Source of the DNA: Coprobacter sp.
GTDB taxonomy: Bacteria; Bacteroidota; Bacteroidia; Bacteroidales; UBA11471
Direction of reading: 5' to 3'
Assembly: GCA_017462265.1 (NCBI GenBank)
Contig: JAFTRN010000045.1
Coordinates: forward strand, 1-43,678
Length of the DNA: 43,678 nucleotides
A program made the translations under genes and the position numbers. Shown here piece by piece: positions 25,508-36,650 of the stretch. Each line of letters starts with the position of its first letter. The first letter of the stretch is position 1. The notes beneath the pieces are model-generated. The model worked only from the letters and a program-made list of their open reading frames with translations. It was not told the DNA's origin and made no database searches.

Positions 25508-28414
25508 ATGCCGATAAGATTAAATAAAGTAACCAAAGAACTCAATGTAGGAGTATCGACCGTTGTCGCATTCCTGCAAAAGAAGGGGTTTGTCATAGAA
25601 GAAACACCGAATACCAAAATTACGGACGAACAATACGAACTCCTCATAAAAGAATTCAGCACCGATAAGGCGTTGAAAATCGAATCGGAACGTATCAACC
25701 AAGAGCGACAAAAGGAACGGAAAGTTACCCACGAAGAGGCCGAAAGCAAACCCGAAATCGCCGTTACCGAGGAGCTTCAACGCCCCCGAGTGAAAGTCGT
25801 AGGGAAAATAGACCTCGATAATAAACCGAACAAGAAACCCGAAAAGCCTCAATCCGAGGTGGTGGAAGAAAAAGTCGCCACACCGGTAGCCCAAGAGCCT
25901 ATCGCCGAAGTAAAACCAGTTCCGAGCGCCCCGGTTGCAGAACAGGCTCCCGTTGCCGAACCTATTGCTAAGCAAGAGGAAAAATCCATCGCCCCCGTAG
26001 AAGATGCGAAAGTCGCTCCCATCGCCGAGCCTCAGCCCCAAACCGAGGTAAAAGAAACTCTCGCCTCCGAACCCGCAGAGAGCGCAGAGGAAAAAGAGCA
26101 AATCGCCTCCACCGATAGCGACGACGTATTCAAAATAAATCGTCCAAGCACACTGGGAATCAACGTGGTAGGAAAGATAGACCTTTCCTCTCTCAATCAG
26201 CAAACCCGCCCCAAGAAAAAGAGCAAGGAGGAGCGAAAGAAAGAACGCGCCGAGAAACAGCGCACCGAAAACAAACGCCCGGCCAATCAGCAAAACAACG
26301 GAGGAAATAACGCCAATACCGGCAACAATTCCAGCGTCAATGCCGACAGCAACAAGGAGCGCAAGAAACGTAAACGCATCGAAAAAGAGCGCATAGATAT
26401 CGATCGCGAGAACAGCTATACCGGTGAGCGTAACGACCGCAACGAACGTAACGACCGCCACAACGGAAGCAAACAACAGCCGAAGTCGAAAAAACCGGTC
26501 GTAAAAGCAGAGGTAAGCGAGGAAGATGTACAACGACAGGTAAAAGAGACTCTCGCCCGTCTCACCAACAAAGGTCAGAAGAAGAGCGCCAAATGGCGTA
26601 AAGAGAAGCGCGAAGCCTTCTCCAACAAAGCCATGGAGGCTGCCGAGCGGGAAATGGAGGAAAGCCGCATACTGAAACTCACAGAGTTTGTGACAGCCAA
26701 TGACCTTGCCAGCATGATGAACGTGCCGGTGAACAACGTCATCGCCACCTGCATGAGTATCGGCATCATGGTATCGATAAACCAACGTCTCGACGCCGAA
26801 ACCATCAATATCGTAGCCGAAGAGTTCGGCTTCCAGACCGAATATGTAAGCGCCGAGGTGGTAGAGGCCATCTCCGAGGAGGAGGACAACGAAGAAGATC
26901 TCACTCAACGTCCCCCCATCGTCACCGTAATGGGGCACGTCGATCATGGTAAGACCTCTCTGCTCGACTATATACGCAACGCCAATGTGATAGCCGGCGA
27001 AGCCGGTGGTATTACCCAGCACATCGGCGCCTATAATGTGAAACTGGACGATGGTCGTCGCATCACATTCCTCGATACCCCCGGTCACGAGGCATTTACC
27101 GCCATGCGTGCCCGCGGTGCCAAAGTCACCGACATCGCCATCATCATCGTAGCTGCCGACGACAATGTAATGCCTCAAACCGTGGAGGCTATCAACCACG
27201 CCTCGGCCGCCGGTGTACCCATTGTATTTGCCATCAATAAGATAGACAAGCCCAACGCCAATCCCGACAAAATAAAAGAGGAATTGGCCGCCATGAACTA
27301 CTTGGTAGAAGACTGGGGCGGTAAATATCAGTCGCAAGACATATCGGCCAAGAAAGGAACCGGTGTGGAAGAGCTGATGGAAAAGGTATTGCTCGAAGCC
27401 GAGTTGCTCGACCTCAAGGCCAACCCCAATCGTCGTGCATCGGGTTCTATCATCGAGTCGTCGCTCGACAAAGGTCGCGGATACGTCGCTACCATTCTCG
27501 TCGAGAACGGAACATTGCGCACCGGCGATATCGTATTGGCCGGTACACATTTCGGTCGTGTGAAAGCCATGTTCAACGAACGTAACGCCCGCATCAAAGA
27601 GGCAGGTCCCTCCGCACCGGTATTGATACTCGGTCTCAACGGCGCACCGACGGCCGGTGACCAATTCAAGGTATTGGAAACCGAGCAAGAGGCACGCGAA
27701 ATCGCCAACAAGCGCGAACAGTTACAACGCGAACTCGGATTACGCACACACAAACTTCTCACCCTCGACGATATAGGCCGTCGTATCGCCATTGGCAACT
27801 TCCAAGAATTGAACATTATCGTCAAAGGCGACGTCGATGGTTCTATCGAGGCATTGAGCGACTCTCTCATCAAACTCTCGACCGAAGAGATACAAGTGAA
27901 CGTACTGCACAAAGCCGTGGGGCAAATTTCGGAATCAGACGTCACACTGGCAGCCGCGTCTAACGCCATCATCGTCGGATTCCAAGTACGTCCCTCTATG
28001 GCCGCCCGCAAGCAAGCCGAGAACGAGGGCGTGGATATACGTCTCTACTCTATCATCTACGACGCCATAGAAGAGGTGAAAGCCGCTATGGAAGGTATGC
28101 TCTCGCCCGAAATCAAGGAAGAGATTACCGCTACCGCCGAGGTGCGTGAGACATTCCGCATATCCAAGGTGGGTACCATCGCCGGCTGTATGGTGAAAGA
28201 GGGTAAGATAAAACGTTCCAACAAAATACGTCTTATCCGCGACGGTATCGTCATATATAGTGGCGAACTCGGTTCTCTGAAACGTTTCAAAGACGATGTG
28301 AAGGAGGTTGCCTCGGGATATGAATGTGGATTGAATATCACCAACTACAACGATATTAAAGTAGGCGACCTTATCGAATCATACGAAGAGGTCGAAGTAA
28401 AGAAAACTCTTTAA
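25508..28414 (+). CDS. infB: translation initiation factor IF-2
   Basis: The 968-residue product is a full IF-2. It begins with a short helical N-domain ([20 protein letters not shown]), followed by a long, low-complexity Pro/Glu/Ala- and Lys/Arg/Asn-rich linker (about 90-320). The GTPase domain has GHVDHGKTS (476-484), DTPGHEAF and NKID, followed by domains II-IV. It places initiator tRNA on the 30S subunit and drives subunit joining. The 150-nt gap after nusA shows nothing that I recognise. Confidence 0.97.
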   Translation: MPIRLNKVTKELNVGVSTVVAFLQKKGFVIEETPNTKITDEQYELLIKEFSTDKALKIESERINQERQKERKVTHEEAESKPEIAVTEELQRPRVKVVGKIDLDNKPNKKPEKPQSEVVEEKVATPVAQEPIAEVKPVPSAPVAEQAPVAEPIAKQEEKSIAPVEDAKVAPIAEPQPQTEVKETLASEPAESAEEKEQIASTDSDDVFKINRPSTLGINVVGKIDLSSLNQQTRPKKKSKEERKKERAEKQRTENKRPANQQNNGGNNANTGNNSSVNADSNKERKKRKRIEKERIDIDRENSYTGERNDRNERNDRHNGSKQQPKSKKPVVKAEVSEEDVQRQVKETLARLTNKGQKKSAKWRKEKREAFSNKAMEAAEREMEESRILKLTEFVTANDLASMMNVPVNNVIATCMSIGIMVSINQRLDAETINIVAEEFGFQTEYVSAEVVEAISEEEDNEEDLTQRPPIVTVMGHVDHGKTSLLDYIRNANVIAGEAGGITQHIGAYNVKLDDGRRITFLDTPGHEAFTAMRARGAKVTDIAIIIVAADDNVMPQTVEAINHASAAGVPIVFAINKIDKPNANPDKIKEELAAMNYLVEDWGGKYQSQDISAKKGTGVEELMEKVLLEAELLDLKANPNRRASGSIIESSLDKGRGYVATILVENGTLRTGDIVLAGTHFGRVKAMFNERNARIKEAGPSAPVLILGLNGAPTAGDQFKVLETEQEAREIANKREQLQRELGLRTHKLLTLDDIGRRIAIGNFQELNIIVKGDVDGSIEALSDSLIKLSTEEIQVNVLHKAVGQISESDVTLAAASNAIIVGFQVRPSMAARKQAENEGVDIRLYSIIYDAIEEVKAAMEGMLSPEIKEEITATAEVRETFRISKVGTIAGCMVKEGKIKRSNKIRLIRDGIVIYSGELGSLKRFKDDVKEVASGYECGLNITNYNDIKVGDLIESYEEVEVKKTL

Positions 28415-28423
28415 TACACACCT

Positions 28424-28470
28424 ATAAGGCGACGTGGTTCCCTCTGCGGGTTCTACGTTGCCTTATGCCT
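28424..28470 (+). terminator. hairpin after infB
   Basis: ATAAGGCGACGT (28424-28435) pairs with ACGTTGCCTTAT (28455-28466), a 12-bp stem with one G-U pair and a 19-nt loop. It lies directly after the infB stop. The following GCCTTTAG is a weak U-tract, so termination may be partial. Confidence 0.6.
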
Positions 28471-28471
28471 T

Positions 28472-28533
28472 TAGAAACTGTTTAAATTTTCTTAGAAATT
28501 TTATTACGGTTTCGAAAGACAAATAATTTCTAT
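28472..28533 (+). repeat. intergenic box before cvpA, also found before sufS
   Basis: The gap before cvpA contains AGAAACTGTTTA and then TTATTACGGTTTCGAAAGAC. The gap before sufS (32806-32847) has AGAAACTGTTTATTACGGCT and then TCAAAAAACAAAGTTTC. The shared core is AGAAACTGTTTA plus TTACGGyTTCrAAArACAAA. The cvpA copy has an extra 18 or so bases between the two parts. It may be a regulatory site shared by the cvpA/suf and sufS units or a dispersed repeat. Confidence 0.5.
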
Positions 28534-28543
28534 TTAACAAAAC

Positions 28544-29101
28544 ATGAACATCGAAGTCATAGATATTATTGTCGGCGGTATTCTTGCCTACGGATTGATA
28601 CGCGGATATTTTTTAGGCGTAGTACAACAACTCGGCTCGTTGGGCGGATTGGTCATAGCCATATTGTTTGCCAATCTGTTCACACCTATTTTCGAGAAAC
28701 TGTTGAATGAGTGGGACTTTGCCGGTGAATCCATCAACCACAAGCTGGCCTACCTCATCTCATTTCTCATCTTATTGTTCGGGTGTAACCTTATCGCCCG
28801 TCTCATAAAGAAGACACTTCGTATGTTGCACCTCGGCTGGTTCGACCGCATGGGGGGCAGTCTGTTTTGTTGTTTCAAGTACCTGCTTATAGTGAGCGTG
28901 CTGTTCAACCTCTACAACGTATTGAGCGACGATATGAAAGTATCGGTACCGCAAATACCCGACGACGCGAAACTATGCAATATCGTGATGAAGGTAGCCC
29001 CGGCAGTCATCGACTGGTCGAAAAACGAGGTTGAAATACCCGATATCGAAATAGAGCTACCCGAAATAAACAAAGACAAAATAAAAGACGTTATATCATA
29101 A
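28544..29101 (+). CDS. CvpA family membrane protein
   Basis: The 185-residue product has about four transmembrane helices in the first 130 residues, the CvpA-family start (IEVIDIIVGGILAYGLIRGYFLG) and the LGWFDRMGGSLF segment conserved in the family. In E. coli CvpA is needed for colicin V production and envelope stress resistance; the biochemical role is unknown. The C-terminal 50 residues are hydrophilic and end in alternating acidic and basic residues. It lies 30 nt before sufB and may lead the suf transcript. Confidence 0.8.
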   Translation: MNIEVIDIIVGGILAYGLIRGYFLGVVQQLGSLGGLVIAILFANLFTPIFEKLLNEWDFAGESINHKLAYLISFLILLFGCNLIARLIKKTLRMLHLGWFDRMGGSLFCCFKYLLIVSVLFNLYNVLSDDMKVSVPQIPDDAKLCNIVMKVAPAVIDWSKNEVEIPDIEIELPEINKDKIKDVIS

Positions 29102-29131
29102 GCGGTCATACCCAACGCCTGCAGTAACGCA

Positions 29132-30631
29132 ATGAAAAAGGATAAAAAAGATTATACCGAAAATATCGACCGCACAAAAAATGCGGCCGTAGAGTCGGAA
29201 AAGATTATAAACGAGGTTACATCATCGGACTACAAATATGGATTTGTAACCGACATCGAGACCGAAATTATACCCATCGGTCTCAACGAAGAGGTCATAC
29301 GTCTCATCTCGGCCAAAAAGGATGAGCCCGAATGGTTGCTCGATTTCAGGCTGAAAGCCTTTGCCCACTGGCAGACACTCGAAATGCCCCGATGGGCGCA
29401 TCTCGACATACCCCCTATCGACTATCAAGCCATCAGCTACTATGCCGCCCCCAAGAAAAAAGAGGGGCCCAAAAGTCTCGACGAGGTCGATCCCGAGCTA
29501 CGCGACACCTTCAACAAGCTGGGTATTTCCCTCGAAGAACAAATGAAACTCTCGGGTATCGCTGTCGATGCAGTAATGGATAGTGTGTCGGTGAAAACCA
29601 CTTTCAAAGAGAAATTGGCCGAGCTCGGGGTTATATTCTGCTCGTTCAGCGAGGCCGTGAAAGACTATCCCGACCTTGTGCGCCAATACCTCGGCAGTGT
29701 AGTATCGTATAGAGACAATTTCTTCGCCGCCCTCAACTCGGCCGTGTTCAGCGACGGTTCTTTCGTGTATATACCCAAGGGGGTACGCTGCCCCATGGAG
29801 CTATCGACCTACTTCCGCATCAATGCGGCAGGGACCGGACAGTTCGAACGTACACTCATTGTGGCCGACGACGACAGCTATGTAAGCTATCTCGAAGGTT
29901 GCACCGCCCCTATGCGCGATGAAAATCAACTGCATGCCGCCATCGTAGAAATACGCGCGCACGAGCGTGCCGAGGTCAAATACTCGACCGTGCAGAACTG
30001 GTACCCGGGCGATAAAGAGGGACGAGGCGGTATATACAACTTCGTGACCAAACGCGGATTATGCAAGGGCGACCACTCCAAAATATCATGGACACAAGTA
30101 GAAACCGGCTCGGCCATCACTTGGAAATACCCCAGTTGCATATTGGCCGGCGACAACTCCGTAGGCGAGTTCTACTCGGTAGCCGTGACCAACAACCGTC
30201 AGCAGGCCGACACCGGTACCAAGATGATACACATAGGTAAAAACACTCGTAGTACTATCGTATCGAAAGGCATCTCGGCCGGATATAGCCAAAACAGCTA
30301 TCGCGGCCTGGTACGAGTAACCGCCGGTGCCGACAACGCCCGCAATTACACGCAATGCGACAGCTTGCTGCTGAGCGACCACTGTGGCGCGCACACATTC
30401 CCCTACATGGATATCAAAAACGATACCGCTGTCGTAGAGCACGAAGCCACCACATCGAAAATCAACGAAGACCAGATATTCTACTGTAACCAACGGGGTA
30501 TCCCCACCGAGGAGGCCGTGGGCCTCATCGTGAACGGATATGCCAAAGAGGTAATGAACAAGCTCCCCATGGAATTTGCCGTGGAGGCTCAAAAACTATT
30601 ACAAATCACCCTCGAAGGCTCTGTGGGTTGA
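29132..30631 (+). CDS. sufB: Fe-S cluster assembly scaffold SufB
   Basis: The 499-residue product is a SufB scaffold, working with SufC and SufD to build Fe-S clusters. It has the N-terminal SufB segment ([13 protein letters not shown]), the right-handed beta-helix core ([13 protein letters not shown]) and the conserved cysteine region [20 protein letters not shown] with Cys409 and Cys418, followed by [10 protein letters not shown] and [10 protein letters not shown]. Length matches the family. It lies first in the sufB-C-D-S order. Confidence 0.96.
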   Translation: MKKDKKDYTENIDRTKNAAVESEKIINEVTSSDYKYGFVTDIETEIIPIGLNEEVIRLISAKKDEPEWLLDFRLKAFAHWQTLEMPRWAHLDIPPIDYQAISYYAAPKKKEGPKSLDEVDPELRDTFNKLGISLEEQMKLSGIAVDAVMDSVSVKTTFKEKLAELGVIFCSFSEAVKDYPDLVRQYLGSVVSYRDNFFAALNSAVFSDGSFVYIPKGVRCPMELSTYFRINAAGTGQFERTLIVADDDSYVSYLEGCTAPMRDENQLHAAIVEIRAHERAEVKYSTVQNWYPGDKEGRGGIYNFVTKRGLCKGDHSKISWTQVETGSAITWKYPSCILAGDNSVGEFYSVAVTNNRQQADTGTKMIHIGKNTRSTIVSKGISAGYSQNSYRGLVRVTAGADNARNYTQCDSLLLSDHCGAHTFPYMDIKNDTAVVEHEATTSKINEDQIFYCNQRGIPTEEAVGLIVNGYAKEVMNKLPMEFAVEAQKLLQITLEGSVG

Positions 30632-30659
30632 TATTTCAAACAAATAAAAAGATTTATAT

Positions 30660-31412
30660 ATGCTTACCATAAAGAATCTGCATGCCAACATCAACGGCAA
30701 GGAGATATTAAAAGGAATCAACCTCGAAGTGAAACCCGGCGAGGTACACGCCATCATGGGTCCCAATGGATCGGGAAAGAGCACCTTGTCGTCGGTACTG
30801 GCAGGGAATCCGGTTTTTGAAGTGACCGACGGAAAGGTGGAATTCTACGGCAAAGACCTTCTGGCACTCTCGCCCGAGGATCGCTCACACGAGGGAATAT
30901 TCCTCAGTTTCCAATATCCGGTGGAAATACCGGGTGTAAGCATGGTCAATTTCATGCGTGCCGCTATCAATGCCAAGCGCAAATATTGGGGCGAAGAACC
31001 ACTCTCGGCAACCGATTTCTTGAAAATGATGCGCGAGAAACGCGCCGTCGTAGAGCTCGACAACAAGTTGGCGGGCCGGTCGGTAAACGAAGGTTTCTCG
31101 GGTGGAGAGAAAAAGCGTAACGAGATATTCCAGATGGCGATGTTGCAACCGCGCCTATCGATTCTCGACGAGACCGACAGCGGCCTCGATATAGACGCGC
31201 TACGCATCGTATCGCAAGGTGTGAACCAACTGAAATCGGACCAGAACGCAACCATCGTCATCACCCACTACCAACGACTGCTCGACTATATCGCGCCCGA
31301 TTTCGTGCACGTGCTCTACAAAGGTCGTATCGTAAAATCGGGAGGTCCCGAGTTGGCACTCGAGCTCGAAGAGAAGGGCTACGATTGGATAAAAAAAGAG
31401 GTTGACGAATAA
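30660..31412 (+). CDS. sufC: Fe-S assembly ATPase SufC
   Basis: The 250-residue product is the ABC-type ATPase of the SUF complex. Walker A is GPNGSGKST (34-42), the signature SGGEKKR starts at 148, Walker B ends in SILDE (167-171) followed by TDSGLDIDAL, and the switch His lies in IVITHY. It is soluble, with no membrane domain. It energises cluster assembly on SufB-SufD. Spacing to its neighbours is 28 and 33 nt. Confidence 0.97.
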   Translation: MLTIKNLHANINGKEILKGINLEVKPGEVHAIMGPNGSGKSTLSSVLAGNPVFEVTDGKVEFYGKDLLALSPEDRSHEGIFLSFQYPVEIPGVSMVNFMRAAINAKRKYWGEEPLSATDFLKMMREKRAVVELDNKLAGRSVNEGFSGGEKKRNEIFQMAMLQPRLSILDETDSGLDIDALRIVSQGVNQLKSDQNATIVITHYQRLLDYIAPDFVHVLYKGRIVKSGGPELALELEEKGYDWIKKEVDE

Positions 31413-31445
31413 GAAGTCATAAGCTTCACAAAAACAACGTTTTTC

Positions 31446-32786
31446 ATGAAGGCAGTACAACAATACATAGATCTTCTGCAAGAAAACCGCACACTTATCG
31501 ACAACCACTCGGCACCTGTGCTCAACGCCCTGCGTGATACGGCGATTGCCGACCTGCAAACCATAGGATTGCCCGATACAAGTCGTGAAGAGTTTCTGCA
31601 CACCGACGTATCCGCATTTTTCGCGCCCGACTACGGCTTGAATTTGGCCCGTGTAAAGAGAGTGAACGACCCCAAAGAGGTATTCCGGTGTCATGTACCC
31701 AATCTCGGCAGCAACCTATTCCTGTTTGTCGGTGACAATTGCCATGCCATGTGCAAGCAAAGCGAGTTCCCGCAAGGCGTCATAGCTTGCAGTCTGCACG
31801 AAGCAGCACTCTCACACCCCCATTTGGTGGCACGATATTACGGTACGCTCGCTCATAGCGACAACGATGGCACCGTCGCCCTCAATACTGCACTCGCCCA
31901 AGACGGATTTTTCCTGTTCGTGCCTCGGGGGGTCATCGTCGAAAAGCCTATACAATTAGTCAATATCATGCACGGGCAACACGATTTCATGGCTTGCCGA
32001 CGGCTGTTGGTGGTAATCGAAGAGGGAGCTCAGGCCAAAATTTTATCGTGCGATCACACCATCGATAAAGGCAACTTCCTATCGTCGCAAGTAAACGAGA
32101 TATTTGTGGGCAAAAACGCCACATTCGACTATTACGATCTCGAAGAGTCCACCCTCAATACACGCCGAGTAGCCTCTACTTTTGTGCGCCAAGACGAGGG
32201 CTCGAACCTGCTTATAAACGGCATTACCCTGCACAACGGATATACCCGCAACAACTACTACATCACCCTCGATGGTCCACACGCCGAGAGTCGTCTCTAC
32301 GGCATGGCTGTCGCCGATAAACGTCAGGTAGTCGATAACTACTCGTTCATCGACCACAAAGCTCCCGAATGTACCAGCAACGAGCTGTTCAAGTATGTAC
32401 TCGACGAAATGGCTACCGGTGTGTTCAACGGGCGTATCTTGGTACGAGAGGGTGTTCAAAAGACTTCGGCCATACAGACCAATCGCAACCTTTGCTCCAC
32501 CAAAGAGGCGCATATCTACACCCAGCCTCAGCTCGAAATCTATGCTGACGATGTGAAGTGCAGTCACGGCGCTACCGTGGGACAACTCGACAACAACGCG
32601 CTGTTCTATATGCGTTCGCGCGGCATACCCGAGGCCGAGGCCCGTATGCTGCTCATGGTGGCCTTCACTCACGACGTCATCGACATGGTGCGCATCGACA
32701 GTCTGAAAGAGAGTCTGCACAAGCTTGTAGAGCGTCGTTTCCGAGGCACACTCGACAAATGTGCCGGTTGTCGCATCTGTCAATAA
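31446..32786 (+). CDS. sufD: Fe-S cluster assembly protein SufD
   Basis: The 446-residue product is the SufB paralogue SufD. It has the SUF core beta-helix (FVPRGVIVEKPIQLVNI, NGRILVREGVQKTSAIQTNR) and the C-terminal SCHGATVGQLD-like motif (here KCSHGATVGQLDNNALFYMRSRG). It forms the SufBC2D complex. The end of the protein, DKCAGCRICQ, adds three cysteines in C-x2-C-x2-C (439, 442, 445), which could bind metal or a cluster. It is followed after 70 nt by sufS. Confidence 0.95.
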   Translation: MKAVQQYIDLLQENRTLIDNHSAPVLNALRDTAIADLQTIGLPDTSREEFLHTDVSAFFAPDYGLNLARVKRVNDPKEVFRCHVPNLGSNLFLFVGDNCHAMCKQSEFPQGVIACSLHEAALSHPHLVARYYGTLAHSDNDGTVALNTALAQDGFFLFVPRGVIVEKPIQLVNIMHGQHDFMACRRLLVVIEEGAQAKILSCDHTIDKGNFLSSQVNEIFVGKNATFDYYDLEESTLNTRRVASTFVRQDEGSNLLINGITLHNGYTRNNYYITLDGPHAESRLYGMAVADKRQVVDNYSFIDHKAPECTSNELFKYVLDEMATGVFNGRILVREGVQKTSAIQTNRNLCSTKEAHIYTQPQLEIYADDVKCSHGATVGQLDNNALFYMRSRGIPEAEARMLLMVAFTHDVIDMVRIDSLKESLHKLVERRFRGTLDKCAGCRICQ

Positions 32787-32856
32787 GAAGTTGTTTTGAA
32801 TTTTCATAGAAACTGTTTATTACGGCTTCAAAAAACAAAGTTTCTACCGACCTATT

Positions 32857-34074
32857 ATGTACGATATATCCCATATTCGCCAAGACTTTCCCATACTCAC
32901 CCGCGAGGTGTATGGCAAGTCCTTGGTATATCTCGACAACGCTGCTACGACACAGAAACCGCAATGTGTCATCGACACCATCACCGACGGATACACCCGC
33001 ATCAACGCCAATGTGCATCGCGGTGTGCATCGACTGAGCCAGGAGGCAACCGATGGTCACGAGCACGCCCGCCGACGCGTACAGCAATACCTCAATGCCT
33101 CCCACGAATATGAGATAATCTTCACCCGAGGCACCACCGAGGCCATAAACCTTGTGGCACATTCTTTCGGTCAAGCCTTCCTGCACGACGGCGATGAAAT
33201 CATCATCTCCGAGATGGAGCACCACGCCAATATCGTACCGTGGCAACTACTGCAAGCAACCCGCGACGTACACCTGCGTGTAATCCCCATCGACGACAGG
33301 GGAGTGCTCGACATGGAAGCCTACCGAGCCGCGTTCAATGAGCATACCCGCTTGGTGAGCATCGCTCATGTATCGAATGTGCTGGGTACGGTAAACCCCG
33401 TAAGCGAAATCATCGCCATAGCCCACAGCCACGACGTACCTGTGCTGATTGATGGTGCGCAAGGTGCACCTCATCAACACATCGACGTACAAGCGCTCGA
33501 TGCCGATTTCTATGTATTATCGGCCCATAAAATGTACGGACCTACCGGTATCGGCGTGCTCTATGGCAAAGAGCGATGGCTCGACGCCATGCCCCCCTAT
33601 CAAGGTGGTGGCGAGATGATAGGCCATGTCTCATTCGAAAAGACGACGTTCAACGAATTACCTTTCAAGTTCGAGGCCGGCACGCCCGACTACATCGGTA
33701 CTATGGCTTTCGCTCGTGCGCTCGACTATATCGACACACTCGGTATCGACACCATCGCCGCCCACGAACACGACCTGTTGCAATATGCCACTCGGCGACT
33801 GACCGACGAGATAGAGGGACTGCACATCTATGGTACCGCCCCCGAAAAAAGCGGGGTAATCTCGTTTCTCGTGCGCGACATACACCCCTACGATATGGGT
33901 ATGTTGCTCGACAAGTTGGGCTTTGCCCTACGGTCGGGACACCACTGTGCCCAACCGTTGATGCACCGCCTCGGTATCGAAGGCACGCTACGCGCGTCGT
34001 TTGCCCTATACAACACCCGCGACGAGGTCGATGCCTTCATCGCCGCCGTAAAGCGCATCGCCGCCATGTTCTGA
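32857..34074 (+). CDS. sufS: cysteine desulfurase SufS
   Basis: The 405-residue product is a group II cysteine desulfurase. The PLP lysine is Lys225 in LSAHKMYGPTGIG. The sulfur-carrying Cys364 lies in LRSGHHCAQPLMHR, at the E. coli SufS position. It takes sulfur from cysteine for the SUF scaffold. No SufE or SufU partner gene is visible in the window. The gap before it carries the box shared with the cvpA upstream region. Confidence 0.96.
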   Translation: MYDISHIRQDFPILTREVYGKSLVYLDNAATTQKPQCVIDTITDGYTRINANVHRGVHRLSQEATDGHEHARRRVQQYLNASHEYEIIFTRGTTEAINLVAHSFGQAFLHDGDEIIISEMEHHANIVPWQLLQATRDVHLRVIPIDDRGVLDMEAYRAAFNEHTRLVSIAHVSNVLGTVNPVSEIIAIAHSHDVPVLIDGAQGAPHQHIDVQALDADFYVLSAHKMYGPTGIGVLYGKERWLDAMPPYQGGGEMIGHVSFEKTTFNELPFKFEAGTPDYIGTMAFARALDYIDTLGIDTIAAHEHDLLQYATRRLTDEIEGLHIYGTAPEKSGVISFLVRDIHPYDMGMLLDKLGFALRSGHHCAQPLMHRLGIEGTLRASFALYNTRDEVDAFIAAVKRIAAMF

Positions 34075-34079
34075 TTTTT

Positions 34080-36650
34080 TCATTTATACTCCACATCTAT
34101 GGCGTCGAGGTGGAAATCAGGCGACACGCTACCCAGCAGGGCAAAGCGATGATAGCGGTAGGCCGGTGCCACAATGCGCATCGGTATTCGCCCCGGAATA
34201 TCTCCCGCGACCGACACTCCGGCCACACGACCATACCCCTCCTCGGCCCTATTGGCGGCCCACACCGACACATCGAGCGACACCGCGTCGCCATTACACC
34301 GCCACACACAACGAGACAGACGATGCGGTACATCGGGCAGTATTTTCACGGCGCGCGATACCCACGCCACCTCCACCGGCTCATCGGTACGCTCATCGCA
34401 CACATCAGACACCCTTCCCTCATTATCGACTGCCAACAACACAGGATAGAGCGTATGGAACGCCACATATTCTGCCATACGACACGACCACCGGGCCTGC
34501 GTCAGATTATACACCCACATATAGCGATACCCCTCTCGCATAAAGCATAACTCTTTCATCGTGTAGTTATATCCCACTACGGCATTTCGCAGAAACTCAC
34601 CCGACGACTGCATATCGTATAACATATCGGTCATGGTGACGTTTTCCGGCGAGATATTCGTCGGCAACGTATCGGGCACACCATCGAAGGGTGTCGAGAG
34701 CAGTTTCACCTCTGAACCGGTCAATGCCATGAGCCCCTGCTCCGAAAGATAGAGCACCGCATCATCGACCGATACGATATGACGGGACGAGAGTGCCACC
34801 TCGCGATTGATGGGGTGACACGCCGCATACAATATCGCCCCCTCGCCCTGTTGCATGGTCCATATACCGTCGGTGGTAAACACATAGAGGGGGAACTCGC
34901 CATACTGTCCCTGCGAAAGTGCCGCTGTAGCCGCCACCATGGCGAGTATCTTTCCCGACGATACCACATAGGTATTTTCTTGAGGGAATACAAACGGGTT
35001 GTAGGGTGCCGACACCCGCATCTTCCCCGGTGTGTATTCCACTATATTGTCTTGTACGAACGACACATCATCGGGCAATGCCTCTGTGACCGACAGTGAC
35101 AATGGGGCTAAATCGGGGGTAAGATAGTAGGCTCTGTTTTCGTTGGGAGCGCTTTTCAACGGCAACCGATGGTAACACACCAAGTCGCCCGAGCTTCCAT
35201 ACCCTACGATTTCCAAGGTTACGGCACGGGAATCGGGGTAGGAATAGTACGACGACAGTCTATAATTTCCACCTCGTATGAACGATACCATATGCGCCTG
35301 CGACGTGCCTTTCAACGTCACTCGCACATAACCATATTCTATATGGAAATCGGAAAGCGCATTGTCGAGATAGCTCTCCTGTCGCACCTCATAGAGCGCG
35401 AGCGGATAACCCTCATAAAAGCGAGTAGCCACATCACCGAGATGCAGCCGTCCATTATACACATAGCTCTCTTGCGCATACAGGGTATGCAACGAAAAAT
35501 TATCGAGCGGCAGGGTGCGCTGATGCACCAGATTGGCGAGCGAGCAGGTATAGGTGAGCGCCGTCACCTTATCGGCATCGGCCTGCAACTCATCGATGTC
35601 GATCGAAGCCACCTTGTAGAAAAGGGCCTCGTTGATTACCATCTCTCGCTGCTCGTTATCGGCCATCAGCGGCAGGGCAAATCGCAATACCTTGCAGTCG
35701 TTTCCGTCGGCATCTTTCTCTTTGCTTATGGTGTAGCCCTCCTCGATAGCCGCGTCGCGCACCACCGGCAACTCTCGGGAGAAGAATATATCCACCCCTT
35801 TCACCACATCACGCCAAGCCTCCAAGTCGGCGGCATGCACCGTGTAGCGCACTTTCTCGCCGATGAGCGATATGGCGGCATGATATAGCATGGTGAGTTC
35901 GTCGTCTTTCTCCTTACATATCGCGCCGAGGTTGTTGTCAAACGCCGCCTTGCGCGACGGGCACAGCAGTACCGGCGGCGAAGGATAGATGTAGCTGTCG
36001 TCGTACAGACGCAACGCGTAACGCACCATAAACGGATATGACATATACCCATCGTCGAGCAGACTGCTTCGAGCACGGCTGTATGTGCCGTAAACCAGTG
36101 ATGAAAAGCGTGTCTTATCACTATCAGACAGGCGATAACCATTGTCCGACACCAACGGTGTGGCCAACGTATAATTGTTCCACTCCTCGGTGCGCGTCGT
36201 GGCGTCACCCAACGAAAACGAGAGTTCGGGGAACTCAGGCCGTGAGCCCAACAGACGATATTCTCCCTCGGTATAATAGAGGTAATAAATAGCCGCATCG
36301 GTAAACACGACAAGCGTATTTCCCAACGACTCCACCCTGCTCACCCCCGGTAGGTCAAAGGTGGAGGGTATCGCAATCGGCACCCACCGTCCATCACTCT
36401 CCTCGGCCTCGAAATAGAGCGTAACGCCATCGTAGGTGAATAGATGTTTATAACCTTCGTTTACATGGATATGTATCAAGCGGTGCGACGCGTCGGTCGG
36501 GGTATAAACCACCCGAGGCCGGCCTACCGGACGCCACACACCATTGTCGCAACGAAGATTTACCATACAAGAACTTTCACCATCGGGCGAAAGCGAGGGT
36601 GGCAACGTTTGTGATACGCCACCGATTTTCAGTCTTTTCTGTTTCTGCAT
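34080..36650 (-). CDS. phage tail hub/nozzle-like protein (P22 gp10-type)
   Basis: The 856-residue product has no close homologue I can name. It carries features of packaged-DNA stabilisation/tail-nozzle beta-propeller proteins of podoviruses: an N-terminal Q-L-R/G-V-W-R-P-V-G-R-P segment on a list of values, VVFTDAAIYYLYY, then YVFTTDGIWTMQQGEGAILY and SVDDAVLYLSEQGLMALTGSEVK near residues 600-680, repeated blade-like patterns, and a beta-rich C-terminus. It is divergent from the portal gene. The frame is open to 36794, but the Met at 36650 (MQKQKRLKIGGV) avoids a low-complexity start. It looks complete. It ends 5 nt from the sufS stop (convergent). The assignment is by pattern only. Confidence 0.6.
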   Translation of the reverse strand: MQKQKRLKIGGVSQTLPPSLSPDGESSCMVNLRCDNGVWRPVGRPRVVYTPTDASHRLIHIHVNEGYKHLFTYDGVTLYFEAEESDGRWVPIAIPSTFDLPGVSRVESLGNTLVVFTDAAIYYLYYTEGEYRLLGSRPEFPELSFSLGDATTRTEEWNNYTLATPLVSDNGYRLSDSDKTRFSSLVYGTYSRARSSLLDDGYMSYPFMVRYALRLYDDSYIYPSPPVLLCPSRKAAFDNNLGAICKEKDDELTMLYHAAISLIGEKVRYTVHAADLEAWRDVVKGVDIFFSRELPVVRDAAIEEGYTISKEKDADGNDCKVLRFALPLMADNEQREMVINEALFYKVASIDIDELQADADKVTALTYTCSLANLVHQRTLPLDNFSLHTLYAQESYVYNGRLHLGDVATRFYEGYPLALYEVRQESYLDNALSDFHIEYGYVRVTLKGTSQAHMVSFIRGGNYRLSSYYSYPDSRAVTLEIVGYGSSGDLVCYHRLPLKSAPNENRAYYLTPDLAPLSLSVTEALPDDVSFVQDNIVEYTPGKMRVSAPYNPFVFPQENTYVVSSGKILAMVAATAALSQGQYGEFPLYVFTTDGIWTMQQGEGAILYAACHPINREVALSSRHIVSVDDAVLYLSEQGLMALTGSEVKLLSTPFDGVPDTLPTNISPENVTMTDMLYDMQSSGEFLRNAVVGYNYTMKELCFMREGYRYMWVYNLTQARWSCRMAEYVAFHTLYPVLLAVDNEGRVSDVCDERTDEPVEVAWVSRAVKILPDVPHRLSRCVWRCNGDAVSLDVSVWAANRAEEGYGRVAGVSVAGDIPGRIPMRIVAPAYRYHRFALLGSVSPDFHLDAIDVEYK

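Noticed and set aside
25520..27688. 722-codon open frame on the minus strand across infB
   Set aside because: It is antisense to IF-2, whose motifs are unmistakable, and its sequence is Phe/Gly/Val-rich without any domain. It is a codon-usage shadow.
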